Notes: generated by a model from the sequence alone, not told the origin. A stretch of DNA of 62,307 nt from Gammaproteobacteria bacterium (GCA_017425245.1 JAFOOX010000062.1:1-62307), one strand, 5' to 3'; counted from the stretch's first letter, positions 35,176 to 45,349 are shown. Numbers and translations are program-made.

Positions 35176-37072
35176 TGCGTTCCAGATCGGTCATCAGTTT
35201 TACCGGTTTACCTTGCAGTTCGGAGTAGATGACGTTGTAGGTCATCACTGCCTGCACATAGGCGCGGGTTTCTTTAAACGGAATCGCTTCGACCCAGGCG
35301 GGTGCCGAGGAGATCCCTTGGCGCCATCGTTTGATCCGTCCCGGGCCGGCATTGTACGAGGCAACGGCAAACAACCGATTGCCGCCAAAATCCTTGAGTA
35401 GATCGGCATAGTAGGCGGAACCGAGGGCGACGTTGGTGTTGACGTCGTACAGCCGCTCCAGGGTGATTTTGCCGAGACCCTGCTGTTTAGCCACCATCTT
35501 GGCGGTGGCTGGCATCAGCTGCATCAGGCCGCGAGCACCAACGCTGGATTTGGCCTCTGGCCACAGTGCGCTTTCGCGGCGGGCAATGGCCATCAGTTCA
35601 TTCACGGGCAGGCCATGGTTGCGGGCATAGCGCTTGAACGTCTCTTCGTAAAGCACGGGAAAACGCAGGTGCAGGCGATCCCAGGCTTCGGCTTTGCTGG
35701 CGGCGGCAATCGCCAGCTGTGGCCAGTTCTGGCGCAGCGACCACTCGGCTAGCGCCTCGAGTTGGGCCGTTTCGAGGCGTGAGAGCATGTTCTGCCACTC
35801 CGATTTGGCCAGACCGACTTCGCCCAGCGCCAGCAGCTCCTCGGCGCGGGCCACGCCGCCGTCGGCGCGCAGCGGTTCGCGGCCGGGCAGGGGGCCAGCG
35901 GCATGGTTCAGGCTGTAGCGCTGGCCCAAAGCATCAGCAGCGAGGAAACCATAGAAATCACGCTCTTTGGCGGCCGCCGCAAAATGCTGACGGGCCAGCG
36001 GCTTGTTGTTCTGCTGATCGGCCAGCTGGCCGAGCCAGAACTGCCAGCGGGCGCTGCTTTTGTCGGTGGCTGGCAGCTGGGCCAGGGTGCGGGCGAGCAG
36101 GGCGCTGTCATTGCTGCGCAGGGCCTGGCGGGCGCGCTCCTCGCTAAGACCGGCATCTCTCAGCTGATCCAGGGTGTCATCCACCCAGCCGTAGTAATCC
36201 TCTTGTCCCTGTCGGATCAGGCCACGGGCGATAGCGGCTTCCACTTTGGCATGCTGGCCATGGCGGGCCAGCAGTTTTTGCCCCTGACGCTGATACCAGT
36301 ACAGGGCGCCGGGGGCGTCTTTGCTGGCCCAGCGCGGCGCGATCTGCACGGCGATATCAGCATGCCGGCTACGTACGGCATTGAGGTTGGTGGTGGCCAG
36401 CTGTTCCGGCTTGCCATGCAGGCGGATCAAGGTGTCGGCATCGCCTTTGGAGGAGGCTGGCAACTGCTTGGTCAGAAAGCGCATCAGCCCGGTCTCTTTC
36501 TCCTCACTGGCGAGCAGCAGGCGGGCCCAAGTATCGGCTTCGGTACGGCCACCGGCCCGCTTCCAGGCGTCAAACAGCGGATCACAGGCATTATCGATCG
36601 GTTTGCCCGACAGCCACAGCTGCTTGGCCCCCTGCCAGGCAAGTGGCTTTTCACCGACACCGAGGCGGGCGCGGTAGTAGTAGCAGCGCAGCCTTTCGCT
36701 TTTGGGTTCCTGCGGTGAGATGGTCAGGAAATCCTGCCAATTGCCGTTGGCGGCCAGCCGGTCAAGCATTTTGCTGCGGGCACGGCGGGCCAGTGGTGAA
36801 CGCTCGGCCCGCTGCAGGAACTGCTGGGCTTGTTTGACGTTTGCTGGCCGGCTGCTTTCAAACAGCCGGTAATAGTCGAGATAGATGGCCAGCGGGTAGT
36901 GGTCGAGCCGCTCACGCAGGCTTTGGTAGCGGTCGAAATCACCTTTGCGCAAGGCCTCGCGGGCGGCGCGGTAGTTGGCCCGGTCAGCGGCCAATGAGGC
37001 TGTGGCCGCTTCGGCGACCGGCAGCAAGACGGCCAGTAGAGCAATCAACAGGGGGATCATCCGCGTCAACAT
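35162..37072 (-). CDS. slt: Soluble lytic murein transglycosylase
   Basis: A 636-residue periplasmic enzyme that cleaves peptidoglycan glycan strands to 1,6-anhydro-muropeptides. A signal peptide (MLTRMIPLLIALLAVLLPVA) is followed by the long alpha-superhelical U and L domains of Slt70. The C-terminal lysozyme-like domain has ARRESALWPEAKSSVGARG (catalytic Glu in RRES), LMQLMPATAKMVA and VASYNAGPGRIKRW. Length and domain order match E. coli Slt. The upstream gap 37073-37317 to the divergent MoxR operon holds both promoters but no recognisable site. Confidence 0.93.
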   Translation of the reverse strand: MLTRMIPLLIALLAVLLPVAEAATASLAADRANYRAAREALRKGDFDRYQSLRERLDHYPLAIYLDYYRLFESSRPANVKQAQQFLQRAERSPLARRARSKMLDRLAANGNWQDFLTISPQEPKSERLRCYYYRARLGVGEKPLAWQGAKQLWLSGKPIDNACDPLFDAWKRAGGRTEADTWARLLLASEEKETGLMRFLTKQLPASSKGDADTLIRLHGKPEQLATTNLNAVRSRHADIAVQIAPRWASKDAPGALYWYQRQGQKLLARHGQHAKVEAAIARGLIRQGQEDYYGWVDDTLDQLRDAGLSEERARQALRSNDSALLARTLAQLPATDKSSARWQFWLGQLADQQNNKPLARQHFAAAAKERDFYGFLAADALGQRYSLNHAAGPLPGREPLRADGGVARAEELLALGEVGLAKSEWQNMLSRLETAQLEALAEWSLRQNWPQLAIAAASKAEAWDRLHLRFPVLYEETFKRYARNHGLPVNELMAIARRESALWPEAKSSVGARGLMQLMPATAKMVAKQQGLGKITLERLYDVNTNVALGSAYYADLLKDFGGNRLFAVASYNAGPGRIKRWRQGISSAPAWVEAIPFKETRAYVQAVMTYNVIYSELQGKPVKLMTDLERNDRY

Positions 37073-37317
37073 TGATGCTCTCGCAGTGATAGAAGGGCCA
37101 GCAGGGACGGCATTATGGCTCAGCCATGGACAACCGGGCTACAGTGGCTTGGTGTAAAGGGCAAGAGATACCGAAGACGAGGCTAAACCAGCCAGGCAGG
37201 CGGCCATTGCGGTGAGGGGTCTGTCTCAAAGCTGGTCATCCGCTGCTGGTAGTATGCGGCTGTGATCCGCTGCTGCGTATAAGCTTGGACGGTATGGGAA
37301 GTAACGGCGGAGGTCGG

Positions 37318-38223
37318 GTGATTGAGCAATTGATGACGGCATTGGATGGGGTGATTCTGGGCAAGCGTACCCAGATCAAGGTGGCGTTGGTAACCCTGTT
37401 GGCCCGTGGCCATCTGTTGATTGAAGATCTGCCTGGCATGGGCAAGACCACCTTGGCCCATGCCCTGGCTCAGGTCCTGGGGCTGGAGTACCGGCGGGTG
37501 CAGTTCACTGCCGATCTGTTGCCGGCGGATCTGCTTGGCGTGCAGTTGTTTGATCGCCATGAGCAGAGCTTTCGCTTTCACCCCGGCCCGGTGTTCACCC
37601 AGGTGCTGCTGGCCGATGAGATCAACCGCGCCAGCCCCAAGGTGCAGAGCGCGCTGCTGGAGGCGATGGCCGAAGGCAAAGTGAGCATCGAAGGTACCAG
37701 CCATCCGTTGCCGGAGCCGTTCTTCGTCATTGCCACTCAGAACCCGGTGGACCAGTCGGGTACCTATCCGCTGCCTGAGTCGCAACTGGACCGTTTTGCC
37801 GTACGCCTGTCGCTAGGCTTTCCGCCGCGTGATGCCGAGCGCCAGCTGCTGCGCGATGGTGAGCGGCGGACACCGCTGGCCCCGCTGCTGGATCTGGCCG
37901 GCCTGCGCCGCCTGCAAGCCGAAGTGGACGAGATCCATGTCAGTGATGCGGTGCTTGATTACCTGCTGGCGCTGGTTCACGCCAGTCGTTTCGATCCAGA
38001 GCTGCCGCAGCCGCTATCGCCGCGGGCATCGCGCACCCTGCTGGCAGTGGCCAGGGCCTGGGCACGGGTTGAGGGGCGGCGCTTTGTCACCGCCGAAGAT
38101 CTGCAGGCGATCTTCCCCTATGTGGCCGAACACCGCCTGCGCGGCAGCTTTGGGGTCCAGCGCGGTGATGGGGCGCCGCTTAGCCAGCGGCTGCTGGCAC
38201 GGGTCAATCCGGATCAGCCATGA
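37318..38223 (+). CDS. MoxR-family AAA+ ATPase
   Basis: A 301-residue chaperone-like ATPase. It has the Walker A motif EDLPGMGKTTLAHALA, LLADEINRASPKVQSALLEA (Walker B and following), and the ATQNPVDQSGTYPLPESQLD block of MoxR proteins. GTG 37318 has GGAGG four bases ahead; ATG 37294 and TTG 37285 lie upstream in frame but lack a ribosome site. It overlaps the DUF58 gene as ATGA. MoxR, DUF58 and TgpA-type transglutaminase genes form a recurrent operon, and the ATPase probably helps mature or insert its membrane partners. The exact role is unknown. Confidence 0.9.
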   Translation: MIEQLMTALDGVILGKRTQIKVALVTLLARGHLLIEDLPGMGKTTLAHALAQVLGLEYRRVQFTADLLPADLLGVQLFDRHEQSFRFHPGPVFTQVLLADEINRASPKVQSALLEAMAEGKVSIEGTSHPLPEPFFVIATQNPVDQSGTYPLPESQLDRFAVRLSLGFPPRDAERQLLRDGERRTPLAPLLDLAGLRRLQAEVDEIHVSDAVLDYLLALVHASRFDPELPQPLSPRASRTLLAVARAWARVEGRRFVTAEDLQAIFPYVAEHRLRGSFGVQRGDGAPLSQRLLARVNPDQP

Positions 38224-39185
38224 GTTGGCGGCAGCGGCGCGAGCAGTGGCAGCAACACTGGCTCAACCGGCGTATTCCACCGGCACGGAGGCAGATCTTG
38301 AGTCAGCGCGCACTCTTTATTTTGCCCACCCGCTTTGGTGTGATGTTTGCTGTAACGGCGCTGGCCATCTATATCCTCGGCACCAACTACCAGAACAATC
38401 TGGTGCTGTTGCTGGCTTATGGTATGGCCAGCCTGCTGGTGGCCAGCATGTGGTTGACCCACCGCAACCTGCAGGGTCTTGAGCTGCTGGGTGGGCCGCT
38501 AGCCTTGGGTGAAGTCGGCGGTTCAGTGCCTTTGACCATCACCCTGACCCGCACCCAACCATGCCGTGCCTTGGATCTGACCCTCAGTGGTTGCCAACTC
38601 CATCTGCCCTTGGTAGATGAGGCTCCCCAAACCCTTACCCTGGCGGTCAACGGCCCACGCCGTGGACGTTTGCTGTTGTCGCGGTTACGAGTTGAGAGCC
38701 GCTACCCGCTTGGCCTGTTTCGCTGCTGGTCGCTGGTCGATCTGCAGCTGGAAGCTTGGCTGGCACCCGCGCCGCGCCATGGCGTATTGCGCGATAGCAG
38801 CGATAGCAGTGATAACGGCCAGCAGGCAGAACAGGGGCGGGGCGAGGTGGCGGCCGGCATGGGTGACTTTGCCATGCTGCGCCCGCATCAGCCGGGCGAC
38901 CCTTTGGGGCGGATCGCCTGGAAGCAGCTGGCTCAGGGTCGCGGCATGCTGGTAAAGGCCTTCAGCGAACCGCGCCATGAACAGACCCGGCTCAGCCTGC
39001 AGCGGGCGGTGGGAGCCGATCTGGAACAGCGATTGGCTGTGTTGGCGTGGTGGAGCGCGGATTATGCCAAACGCGGCGTACCCTTCACCCTTGAGCTGTC
39101 GGGTACGGCGCTGGGGCCAGATACCGGCCCCAGCTTTCTGCAGCGCTGCCGCATGGCGCTGGCCCGTTATGGGGCGCCGCCATGA
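38220..39185 (+). CDS. DUF58-domain membrane protein
   Basis: A 321-residue protein. Two membrane helices lie near residues 38-80 (TRFGVMFAVTALAIYILGT, NLVLLLAYGMASLLVASMW), then a soluble part that ends in the DUF58 block: GMGDFAMLRPHQPGDPLGR, IAWKQLAQGRGMLVKAFSE. DUF58 proteins carry a von Willebrand A-like fold and are usually encoded beside MoxR. Both ends overlap neighbours as ATGA, so the three genes are translated together. Function unknown. Confidence 0.88.
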   Translation: MSWRQRREQWQQHWLNRRIPPARRQILSQRALFILPTRFGVMFAVTALAIYILGTNYQNNLVLLLAYGMASLLVASMWLTHRNLQGLELLGGPLALGEVGGSVPLTITLTRTQPCRALDLTLSGCQLHLPLVDEAPQTLTLAVNGPRRGRLLLSRLRVESRYPLGLFRCWSLVDLQLEAWLAPAPRHGVLRDSSDSSDNGQQAEQGRGEVAAGMGDFAMLRPHQPGDPLGRIAWKQLAQGRGMLVKAFSEPRHEQTRLSLQRAVGADLEQRLAVLAWWSADYAKRGVPFTLELSGTALGPDTGPSFLQRCRMALARYGAPP

Positions 39186-41158
39186 ACCTGTTGCTCGATA
39201 ATCGCCAACTGTTTCAGCTGGCGGTGCTGCTCCAGCTGCTGCTGGTGCCCGCCTTGTGGCCGCAGCTGCAGCTGTGGGTGGTGGCGGTAGGCGGGCTGAC
39301 GCTGGTGGTGCGCGGCCTGATGCTGTGGCGGGGTTGGCGTGCGCCGCGCTCATTATGGCTATCGCTGTTGGCCCTGCTCGGTGCCTGCCTGCTGGCGTTG
39401 GAGGTGCGTGCCATCGGCGTGCTGGCTGCCCTCATCAACATCCTGTGGCTGGGGTATAGCCTCAAGTTCATTGAAGTGCGGCGCGATCGTGACATCGAAA
39501 CGGTGCTGGTGCTGGGCTTTTTCCTGATCGCCCTGGCACTGGTTTATCGCCAGAGCATCGGTTGGGCGCTGGTGATGGCCGTGGCTCTGTGGCTGGCGGT
39601 AACCAGCCTGGCGGCGGCGGTGCAGCCCGGAGCAACACGCTTGTGGCGGGTGGCTGGGGGCGCCCTGCTGGTGGCGTTGCCATTGCTGTTGACCCTGTTT
39701 CTGGTGTTGCCGCGATTGCCGCCCTTGTGGCGCATGCCGGTGGTTGACAAGGCGCTGTCCGGATTGTCGGAAGAGGTCAGCCCAGGGGAGATCAGCGAGC
39801 TGATCCGATCGTCTGAACTGGTGTTTCGGGCGAGCTTCAGCGGCTCGCCGCCAGCCTATGGTGAGCGCTATTTCCCGGTGATGCGCCAGGAGTTATTTGA
39901 TGGCCGGCGCTGGTCGCTGAGCCCCGCCATCAAGGCTTGGCAGGAGCGCCAGCCACCGCAGCTTACGCCACCGCCGACCAGCCTGGGAGCACTGGAGGAC
40001 GGCAGCTATGAAGTGATTGCTGAACCGCAGCGTCATCGCTGGGCCTTTGCGTTGGAACGGCCAGAGCCGGTGAGTGGCCCGGTGCTGCTCAGCCCGTTCG
40101 CCACCCTGTACCGCTCTGACAAAGGCGACCAGCGGGTCAGCTATCGGGTGGCGAGTAGCGGTCCGCCGCTGATCGCCGATGGCGAGGCACAGCAGCTCAA
40201 CCTGCAGCTGCCTGACGCGGGCAACCCCAAGGCGCGGGCCTATGGCCGGCAACTGGCCAGCCGCTACCCAACACGGGCTGAACGGGTCACGGCGATTCTG
40301 GATGAGTATCGCCAGCAGCCGTTTTATTACACCCTGCAGCCACCGCGACTGGGTGAGGATGCCATCGATGATTTTCTGTTCGATAGCCGGCGTGGTTTTT
40401 GCGGCCACTATGCGTCGGCCACCGCCATGGTGCTGCGCGCCGCCGGTGTGCCGGCCCGGCTGGTCACTGGCTATCAGGGTGGCGAGTGGAACCCCCAGGG
40501 GCGCTATCTGGCCGTGCATCAGTTCGACGCCCATGCCTGGGTGGAATACGTGGATGAACAGGGGCGCTGGCAGCCTGTTGATCCCACTGCTGCCGTATCG
40601 CCAGCGCGGATCGAAGAGGGGGTGACGGTCGCCCTCGATGAGGAGTTCGCCGCGGCCGACCGCCTGGCGCTGTCCCGTTATCGCGAATGGGCGCTGCTTA
40701 ATCAGCTGCGTTGGTGGGGCACCAACATCGATTACCAGTGGACCCGGCTGGTACTCAACTATGATGCCGCCAGTCTGTGGCAGCAGGTGGGGCAATGGTG
40801 GCCGACACTGGCTGGCTACAGCGCCTGGCTGATCTTGGGCGTGCTGTTGGTGGTGGCCACTGTGGTCGGTGGCCTGTTGCTGTGGCCGAGCCCGCAGCCG
40901 ACGCAGGTGAAGCTGTGGCGGCCGTTGCTGCGGCTGGCCAAACGTCGTGGCTGGCGGCCAAGGGAGGGCGAGAGCTTGGCCAGCTGGTGTGAGCGGCTGG
41001 CGGTGATCCGTCCCCAGCTGCGCCGACCATTACAGCGTTGCGCCTGGCTTTATCGCCGCTGGCGCTATGCCCCATTAAGCCCACAGCAACAACGGCGGGT
41101 GCTGGCCCAGTTCAAACGGCGGTTAAGGGTTACCTGTCGCCGCTGGTCAACGGCATAA
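39182..41158 (+). CDS. tgpA: TgpA-type membrane transglutaminase-like protein
   Basis: A 658-residue protein. About six membrane helices fill residues 1-180 (DUF3488-like region), followed by a periplasmic domain with a transglutaminase/protease-like triad: Cys in RRGFCGHYASATAMVLRAAG, His in FDAHAWVEYV, Asp in PVDPTAAVSP. One further helix near residue 555 and a cytoplasmic DUF4129-like tail follow. In Pseudomonas aeruginosa TgpA is an essential periplasmic enzyme of cell-envelope upkeep; the natural substrate is not known. It is the last gene of the MoxR-DUF58 operon, and its stop codon abuts a convergent terminator. Confidence 0.9.
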   Translation: MNLLLDNRQLFQLAVLLQLLLVPALWPQLQLWVVAVGGLTLVVRGLMLWRGWRAPRSLWLSLLALLGACLLALEVRAIGVLAALINILWLGYSLKFIEVRRDRDIETVLVLGFFLIALALVYRQSIGWALVMAVALWLAVTSLAAAVQPGATRLWRVAGGALLVALPLLLTLFLVLPRLPPLWRMPVVDKALSGLSEEVSPGEISELIRSSELVFRASFSGSPPAYGERYFPVMRQELFDGRRWSLSPAIKAWQERQPPQLTPPPTSLGALEDGSYEVIAEPQRHRWAFALERPEPVSGPVLLSPFATLYRSDKGDQRVSYRVASSGPPLIADGEAQQLNLQLPDAGNPKARAYGRQLASRYPTRAERVTAILDEYRQQPFYYTLQPPRLGEDAIDDFLFDSRRGFCGHYASATAMVLRAAGVPARLVTGYQGGEWNPQGRYLAVHQFDAHAWVEYVDEQGRWQPVDPTAAVSPARIEEGVTVALDEEFAAADRLALSRYREWALLNQLRWWGTNIDYQWTRLVLNYDAASLWQQVGQWWPTLAGYSAWLILGVLLVVATVVGGLLLWPSPQPTQVKLWRPLLRLAKRRGWRPREGESLASWCERLAVIRPQLRRPLQRCAWLYRRWRYAPLSPQQQRRVLAQFKRRLRVTCRRWSTA

Positions 41159-41184
41159 AAAAAACGGGCGCCAGATGGCGCCCG
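41157..41184 (-). terminator. Rho-independent terminator of fadE
   Basis: On the minus strand a perfect palindrome CGGGCGCCATCTGGCGCCCG is followed by eight T. It lies 18 bases past the fadE stop and touches the tgpA stop codon of the opposite strand. The same GGGCGCCAGATGGCGCCC core recurs at 45052-45069. Confidence 0.92.
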
Positions 41185-41201
41185 CTGTCTCTTGGCCCGC
41201 A

Positions 41202-43652
41202 TCAGGCGGCGCGGGGTTGCGCTGTCTGCGGCACGGCAAAAGCTGCCGCCAGTTCCGCCGGGTCAAAATCATCGACGTTGATCGCCCGCAGCCGGCCCAC
41301 TTCGGTGCGCCGCAGCAGGTCCGCCTCATCGCCATTGATCTCGCCATTGGCCAGGGCCTCATCGGCCAGCCGGTCCAGGAACATGAACGGCAGGCTGCGA
41401 CCGCGTGCCTTACCAATACGTTTGACGATCGGCTCGGCCTGCAACACCAGCGTCAGCGTCTGCTCCAGCGATCCCACGGCATTACCCGGATCAGCGGTCA
41501 GATACTGGCCACGGCCAATGCGGCTGCGGCTGGCGCTCGGGGTCAGCAGGATCTCGGCGACTGCCCGATCCTGGCGATCTGAGGTGCGTTTGATGGCGGG
41601 GCCCCAGGGCAGCAGCATCAGCCTGAGAACGCGGCCGATGGTGCGATTGGGGAAGTTGTCGAGCAGTTCGCCCAAGGCCACTTCGGCCTTGTGCAGGGTG
41701 TCGGTCATGGCCCACAGCACCAGCGGCAGATCCTCGGCCGGGCGGCCATCATCGGCAAAGCGTTTGGCAGCAGCCGAGGCCAGATAGAGCTGGCTGAGGA
41801 TGTCGCCCAAGCGCGCCGAGATCCGTTCCCGCCGTTTCAACTCGCCGCCGAGCAGCCCCATACACAGATCAGAGAGCAGGGCCAGGGCGCTGCTCAGGCG
41901 GGTGGCGTGCTGGTAGTAGCGATGAGTGGCATCGCTGACTGGGCTGGCCACCAGCCGCGCGCTGCTCCAGCCCAGCCAGGTAGCGCGGAAGAAGTTGCTG
42001 ATGGCATAGCCGATATGGCGGCACAGCGCCTGATCGAAGGCCTCCAGCGCTGCCTCATCATCGGCCATGGCCGATGCCTGCATTTCGGCCAACAGGTAGG
42101 GGTGGCAGCGGATCGCCCCCTGACCAAAGATGATCAGGCTGCGGGTGAGGATGTTGGCCCCCTCGACGGTGACCGCGATTGGTGCCCCCTGATAATGGCG
42201 GCCGACATAGTTTTCCGGCCCCAGACAGATCCCTTTACCGCCATGAATATCCATGGCATCAACGATCGATTTCTGGCCACGGTCGGTGCAGTGGTATTTG
42301 ACGATGGCCGCGACAATGGCCGGCTTCTCACCCAGATCAATGGCGCCAGTGGTCAGTGTCGTCGCCGCATCCAGCAGCCAGGCGTTGCCACCGATACGGG
42401 CCAGCGGTTCCTGGATCCCTTCCATCTTGCCGATGGGGGTTTTGAACTGGTTGCGAATGCGGGCGTAGGCACCGGTGGCCAGGGCGATGGTCTTGGCCCC
42501 GCCGGTGGCGTTGGAGGGCAGCGAAATGCCGCGCCCAACCGACAGGCATTCAACCAGCATGCGCCAGCCCTGACCGGCCATCTTGGGGCCGCCGATGATG
42601 TAGTCGAGCGGCACAAACACCTCTTTGCCACGGGTCGGCCCGTTCTGGAACGGCACGTTGAGCGGAAAGTGGCGCCGGCCAATCTCAACCCCCGGGGTGT
42701 TGGTGGGGATGAGCGCACAGGTGATGCCGATCTCCTGCTCGCCACCGAGCAGCCGCTCAGGATCGCGCAGCTTGAAGGCCAGCCCGAGCACAGTGGCGAT
42801 GGGCGCCAAGGTGATGTAGCGCTTGTTCCAGGTCAGGCGCATGCCCAGCACCTCGTCGCCGTTCCACTGACCCTTGCACACCACGCCGAAATCGGGAATG
42901 GATCCGGCGTCAGAGCCCGCTTCAGGGCTGGTCAGGGCGAAGCAGGGGATCTCCAGCCCTTTCGCCAGACGGGGCAGGTAATGGCTCTTCTGCTCATCGG
43001 TGCCGTAGTGCTGCAGCAGTTCGCCGGGGCCGAGGCTGTTGGGCACGGCCACGGTGCTGGCCAGCACTGCCGATACCCCCATCAGTTTTTGCAGCACGCA
43101 GCTCTGGGCGTAGGCCGAGAAATCGAGCCCGCCATATTCCTTCTTGATGATCATGGCGAAGAAGCCATGGTCCTTGAGGTACTGCCACACTTCGGGCGGC
43201 AGGTCGGCACGCTGGTGGCTCACCTCCCAGTCGCTGGTCATGCGGCACACCGTCTCTACCGGACCATCGAGAAAGGCCTGCTCCTCGGCCGATAGCCGGG
43301 GCGCCGGATACTGGTGCAGTTTGTGCCAGTCAGGGGCGCCGCGGAACAGATCTGCCTCCCACCAAGTGGTGCCGGCCTCTATCGCCTCGCGCTCGGTGCT
43401 GCTCATCTCTGGCATCACCTTGCGGTAGAGCCGCAGCAGCGGTTTGACCAGATAGGTCTGACGCAGGCTGCGATGATTGAGAGGTAGGGCGATGAGGGCA
43501 AACAGCGTCCAGCTGATGATGCCCGCTTCACCGCTGAGCGTGGCCGCCGCCAGCAGGGCGGCAAAACCCCAAGTGAATGCGCTGAGTGCAGCGCGGTGAT
43601 AGGCCAGAACCCCAAACAGGGCGATACCGCTGAGCCACCAGAACCACAACAT
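41202..43652 (-). CDS. fadE: Acyl-CoA dehydrogenase, FadE type
   Basis: First step of fatty-acid beta-oxidation: FAD-dependent desaturation of acyl-CoA at the inner membrane. The 816-residue chain matches the long FadE form. It has N-terminal hydrophobic segments ([19 protein letters not shown]...), then [66 protein letters not shown] and [19 protein letters not shown] 43652 has GGAGG eight bases upstream; a GTG at 43670 would bury that site. Two palindromes like FadR operators lie just upstream, so control by FadR and acyl-CoA is probable. As in E. coli, the divergent neighbour is a YafJ-type gene. Confidence 0.95.
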   Translation of the reverse strand: MLWFWWLSGIALFGVLAYHRAALSAFTWGFAALLAAATLSGEAGIISWTLFALIALPLNHRSLRQTYLVKPLLRLYRKVMPEMSSTEREAIEAGTTWWEADLFRGAPDWHKLHQYPAPRLSAEEQAFLDGPVETVCRMTSDWEVSHQRADLPPEVWQYLKDHGFFAMIIKKEYGGLDFSAYAQSCVLQKLMGVSAVLASTVAVPNSLGPGELLQHYGTDEQKSHYLPRLAKGLEIPCFALTSPEAGSDAGSIPDFGVVCKGQWNGDEVLGMRLTWNKRYITLAPIATVLGLAFKLRDPERLLGGEQEIGITCALIPTNTPGVEIGRRHFPLNVPFQNGPTRGKEVFVPLDYIIGGPKMAGQGWRMLVECLSVGRGISLPSNATGGAKTIALATGAYARIRNQFKTPIGKMEGIQEPLARIGGNAWLLDAATTLTTGAIDLGEKPAIVAAIVKYHCTDRGQKSIVDAMDIHGGKGICLGPENYVGRHYQGAPIAVTVEGANILTRSLIIFGQGAIRCHPYLLAEMQASAMADDEAALEAFDQALCRHIGYAISNFFRATWLGWSSARLVASPVSDATHRYYQHATRLSSALALLSDLCMGLLGGELKRRERISARLGDILSQLYLASAAAKRFADDGRPAEDLPLVLWAMTDTLHKAEVALGELLDNFPNRTIGRVLRLMLLPWGPAIKRTSDRQDRAVAEILLTPSASRSRIGRGQYLTADPGNAVGSLEQTLTLVLQAEPIVKRIGKARGRSLPFMFLDRLADEALANGEINGDEADLLRRTEVGRLRAINVDDFDPAELAAAFAVPQTAQPRAA

Positions 43653-43687
43653 GGCGTGTTCCTCCCTCACAGACTGGTTAAAGCATA

Positions 43688-43704
43688 GACAGGTCAGACC
43701 ACTA
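43688..43704. promoter_or_regulatory. FadR-like operator 1 upstream of fadE
   Basis: The core CAGGTCAGACCAC matches the FadR palindrome CTGGTCNGACCAG at 11 of 13 positions with a perfect GGTCAGACC centre. It lies 36 bases from the fadE start, where repressor binding would block transcription. Confidence 0.6.
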
Positions 43705-43730
43705 GGCTTGTACGATCTTTGATTTGAGTC

Positions 43731-43747
43731 AAGTGGTACGACCAGTT
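43731..43747. promoter_or_regulatory. FadR-like operator 2 upstream of fadE
   Basis: AAGTGGTACGACCAGTT carries TGGTACGACCA, the same core as the E. coli fadBA FadR site. It lies 79 bases before fadE and about 100 bases before the divergent amidotransferase gene, so it could serve both promoters. Confidence 0.65.
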
Positions 43748-43847
43748 GGCCTTTCTACGTTGCGATCGGGCTCACCGATCGTCACCCCTTGCGCTTGTGG
43801 CTCGGGTCCGGACAATAACCCCATCTTTTGTGAAGGAGCGGCGGCTG

Positions 43848-44615
43848 ATGTGCGAATTGCTGGGCATGAGCGCCAATGTTCCCACCGACATCTGTTTCAG
43901 CTTTGCCGGCCTGGCCCGGCGCGGTGGTGAAACCGGTCCCCATGCCGACGGCTGGGGCGTTACCTTTTATGATGGCAAGGGTTGCCGCACCTTCAAGGAC
44001 CCGCAGCCCGCCTGCCGTTCCAAGGTGGCCGAACTGGTGCAGAACTATCCGATCCACAGCTGCACGGTGATCGCCCATATCCGTCAGGCCAACAGCGGCT
44101 GTATCAGCGTCGAAAACACTCATCCGTTTCAGCGTGAGCTGTGGGGCCGGCAATGGACCTTCGCCCACAACGGCCAGCTGCGTCAGTATCGAAAGCTGCG
44201 GTTGGGGCGTTTTCGGCCGATCGGTGACACTGATTCCGAGCACGCCTTTTGCCACTTGATGTCGCAGCTGGCCGAGCGTTATCGCGATCTGCCCAAAAAC
44301 CGCGTGGCCATGTTCCGTCGCCTAATTCCGTTGCTGGAGCGGCTGCGCACTTTGGGGGTGTTTAACATCCTGCTCAGCGATGGTGAGTACCTGCTGGTCT
44401 ACTGCTCGACCCAGCTGCACCACCTGACCCGCCGCGCGCCGTTCAGCAATGCCACCCTGCGTGATTGTGACTGGCGTATTGATTTTGCCGAGGAGACGCG
44501 CGCTGATGACGTGGTGGCGGTGGTTGCCACTCAGCCGCTGACCGTTGATGAACCCTGGATCAAGATGGCCCCAGGTGATTGGGCGCTGTTTCGCTATGGT
44601 GAGAGGGTGGCTTGA
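43848..44615 (+). CDS. yafJ: Class II glutamine amidotransferase (YafJ type)
   Basis: A 255-residue N-terminal-nucleophile amidotransferase. The chain begins [12 protein letters not shown], so removal of Met exposes catalytic Cys2. [29 protein letters not shown] and [13 protein letters not shown] (glutamine and oxyanion sites) follow. Length equals that of E. coli YafJ. ATG 43848 has AAGGAG upstream; longer readings would hide the nucleophile. The acceptor substrate is unknown. TGATG overlap couples it to arfB. Confidence 0.92.
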   Translation: MCELLGMSANVPTDICFSFAGLARRGGETGPHADGWGVTFYDGKGCRTFKDPQPACRSKVAELVQNYPIHSCTVIAHIRQANSGCISVENTHPFQRELWGRQWTFAHNGQLRQYRKLRLGRFRPIGDTDSEHAFCHLMSQLAERYRDLPKNRVAMFRRLIPLLERLRTLGVFNILLSDGEYLLVYCSTQLHHLTRRAPFSNATLRDCDWRIDFAEETRADDVVAVVATQPLTVDEPWIKMAPGDWALFRYGERVA

Positions 44616-45028
44616 TGAGTATTGAATTGGGACCCTGCAGTCTCGCCGACGAAGAGTTGGAGATCAGCTTTATCCGCGCTCAGGGCGCCGGCGGCCAGAA
44701 CGTCAACAAGGTGTCGTCAGCGGTACACCTGCGCTTCGATATCGGGCAGTCGAGCCTGCCAGAGCGCGTTAAAGAGCGGTTGCTGGCGCTGCGTGACCAG
44801 CGCATCAGCAGTGACGGGGTGGTGGTGATCAAAGCCCAGCGCTTTCGCACTCAGGATCTCAACCGCGACGACGCTGTGGCCCGGCTGGCGGAGATGGTCG
44901 CGGCGGTGTGGGCGGAGCCGGTCGAACGGCGGGCCACCAAGCCCACCCGTGCCAGCCGCCAGCGGCGATTGGAGGGTAAAAAGCTGCGCGGCCAGGTCAA
45001 GGCGATGCGCGGCAAGATTGGCGACTGA
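44615..45028 (+). CDS. arfB: Alternative ribosome-rescue peptidyl-tRNA hydrolase
   Basis: A 137-residue release factor that frees peptides from ribosomes stalled without a stop codon. It has the GGQ motif ([20 protein letters not shown]) and the basic C-terminal tail ([20 protein letters not shown]) that enters the empty mRNA channel. The codon-reading domain of normal release factors is absent. The start is the ATG overlapping the upstream TGA; a TTG one codon earlier is not needed. A long perfect inverted repeat follows. Confidence 0.95.
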   Translation: MSIELGPCSLADEELEISFIRAQGAGGQNVNKVSSAVHLRFDIGQSSLPERVKERLLALRDQRISSDGVVVIKAQRFRTQDLNRDDAVARLAEMVAAVWAEPVERRATKPTRASRQRRLEGKKLRGQVKAMRGKIGD

Positions 45029-45035
45029 GGTTGCC

Positions 45036-45085
45036 GTGCCATAACGAATCAGGGCGCCAGATGGCGCCCTGATTCGTTATGGCAC
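45036..45085. terminator. 24-bp perfect inverted repeat between convergent genes
   Basis: Left arm 45036-45059 and right arm 45062-45085 are perfect complements around a two-base loop, with the core GGGCGCCAGATGGCGCCC shared with the fadE terminator. No T-run follows on either strand. It sits between arfB (ends 45028) and the lipoprotein gene (ends 45098) and may stop both, though the arm length is beyond that of a normal terminator. Confidence 0.55.
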
Positions 45086-45097
45086 AGTCTGGCCAGC

Positions 45098-45349
45098 TTA
45101 GTTCTGGACAGTGCCTTCTTTCGGGGTGTCCAGTACTGGCTCCGGGGTCACTTCAGTTGCCGGGGCAGCGGTTTCGGCGGCAGGAGTTGCCTGCTCAGCA
45201 GCTGGAGCAGCGGTGTCAGCCGCCGGAGTGGCAGCGGGAGCAGCCTGTTCGGCTGCCGGAGCGGCCGGTTGTTCGTTCTGGGCCTTGTCGCAGGCGGTCA
45301 GGGTTAGGGTGGTGAGCAGGGCAGCAGCGGCCAGAGCAATACGAGTCAT
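45098..45349 (-). CDS. Small Ala/Pro/Glu-rich lipoprotein
   Basis: An 83-residue protein with a lipoprotein signal peptide (MTRIALAAAALLTTLTLTAC, lipobox LTAC, Cys20). The mature part is low-complexity: repeats of the type PAAEQAAPAATPAADTAAP, ending EPVLDTPKEGTVQN. No family is recognised. It is probably anchored in the outer membrane with an extended tail. ATG 45349 has AAGGAA six bases upstream. The repeats make internal slippage likely between strains. The 162 bases to the next gene show nothing notable. Confidence 0.75.
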   Translation of the reverse strand: MTRIALAAAALLTTLTLTACDKAQNEQPAAPAAEQAAPAATPAADTAAPAAEQATPAAETAAPATEVTPEPVLDTPKEGTVQN

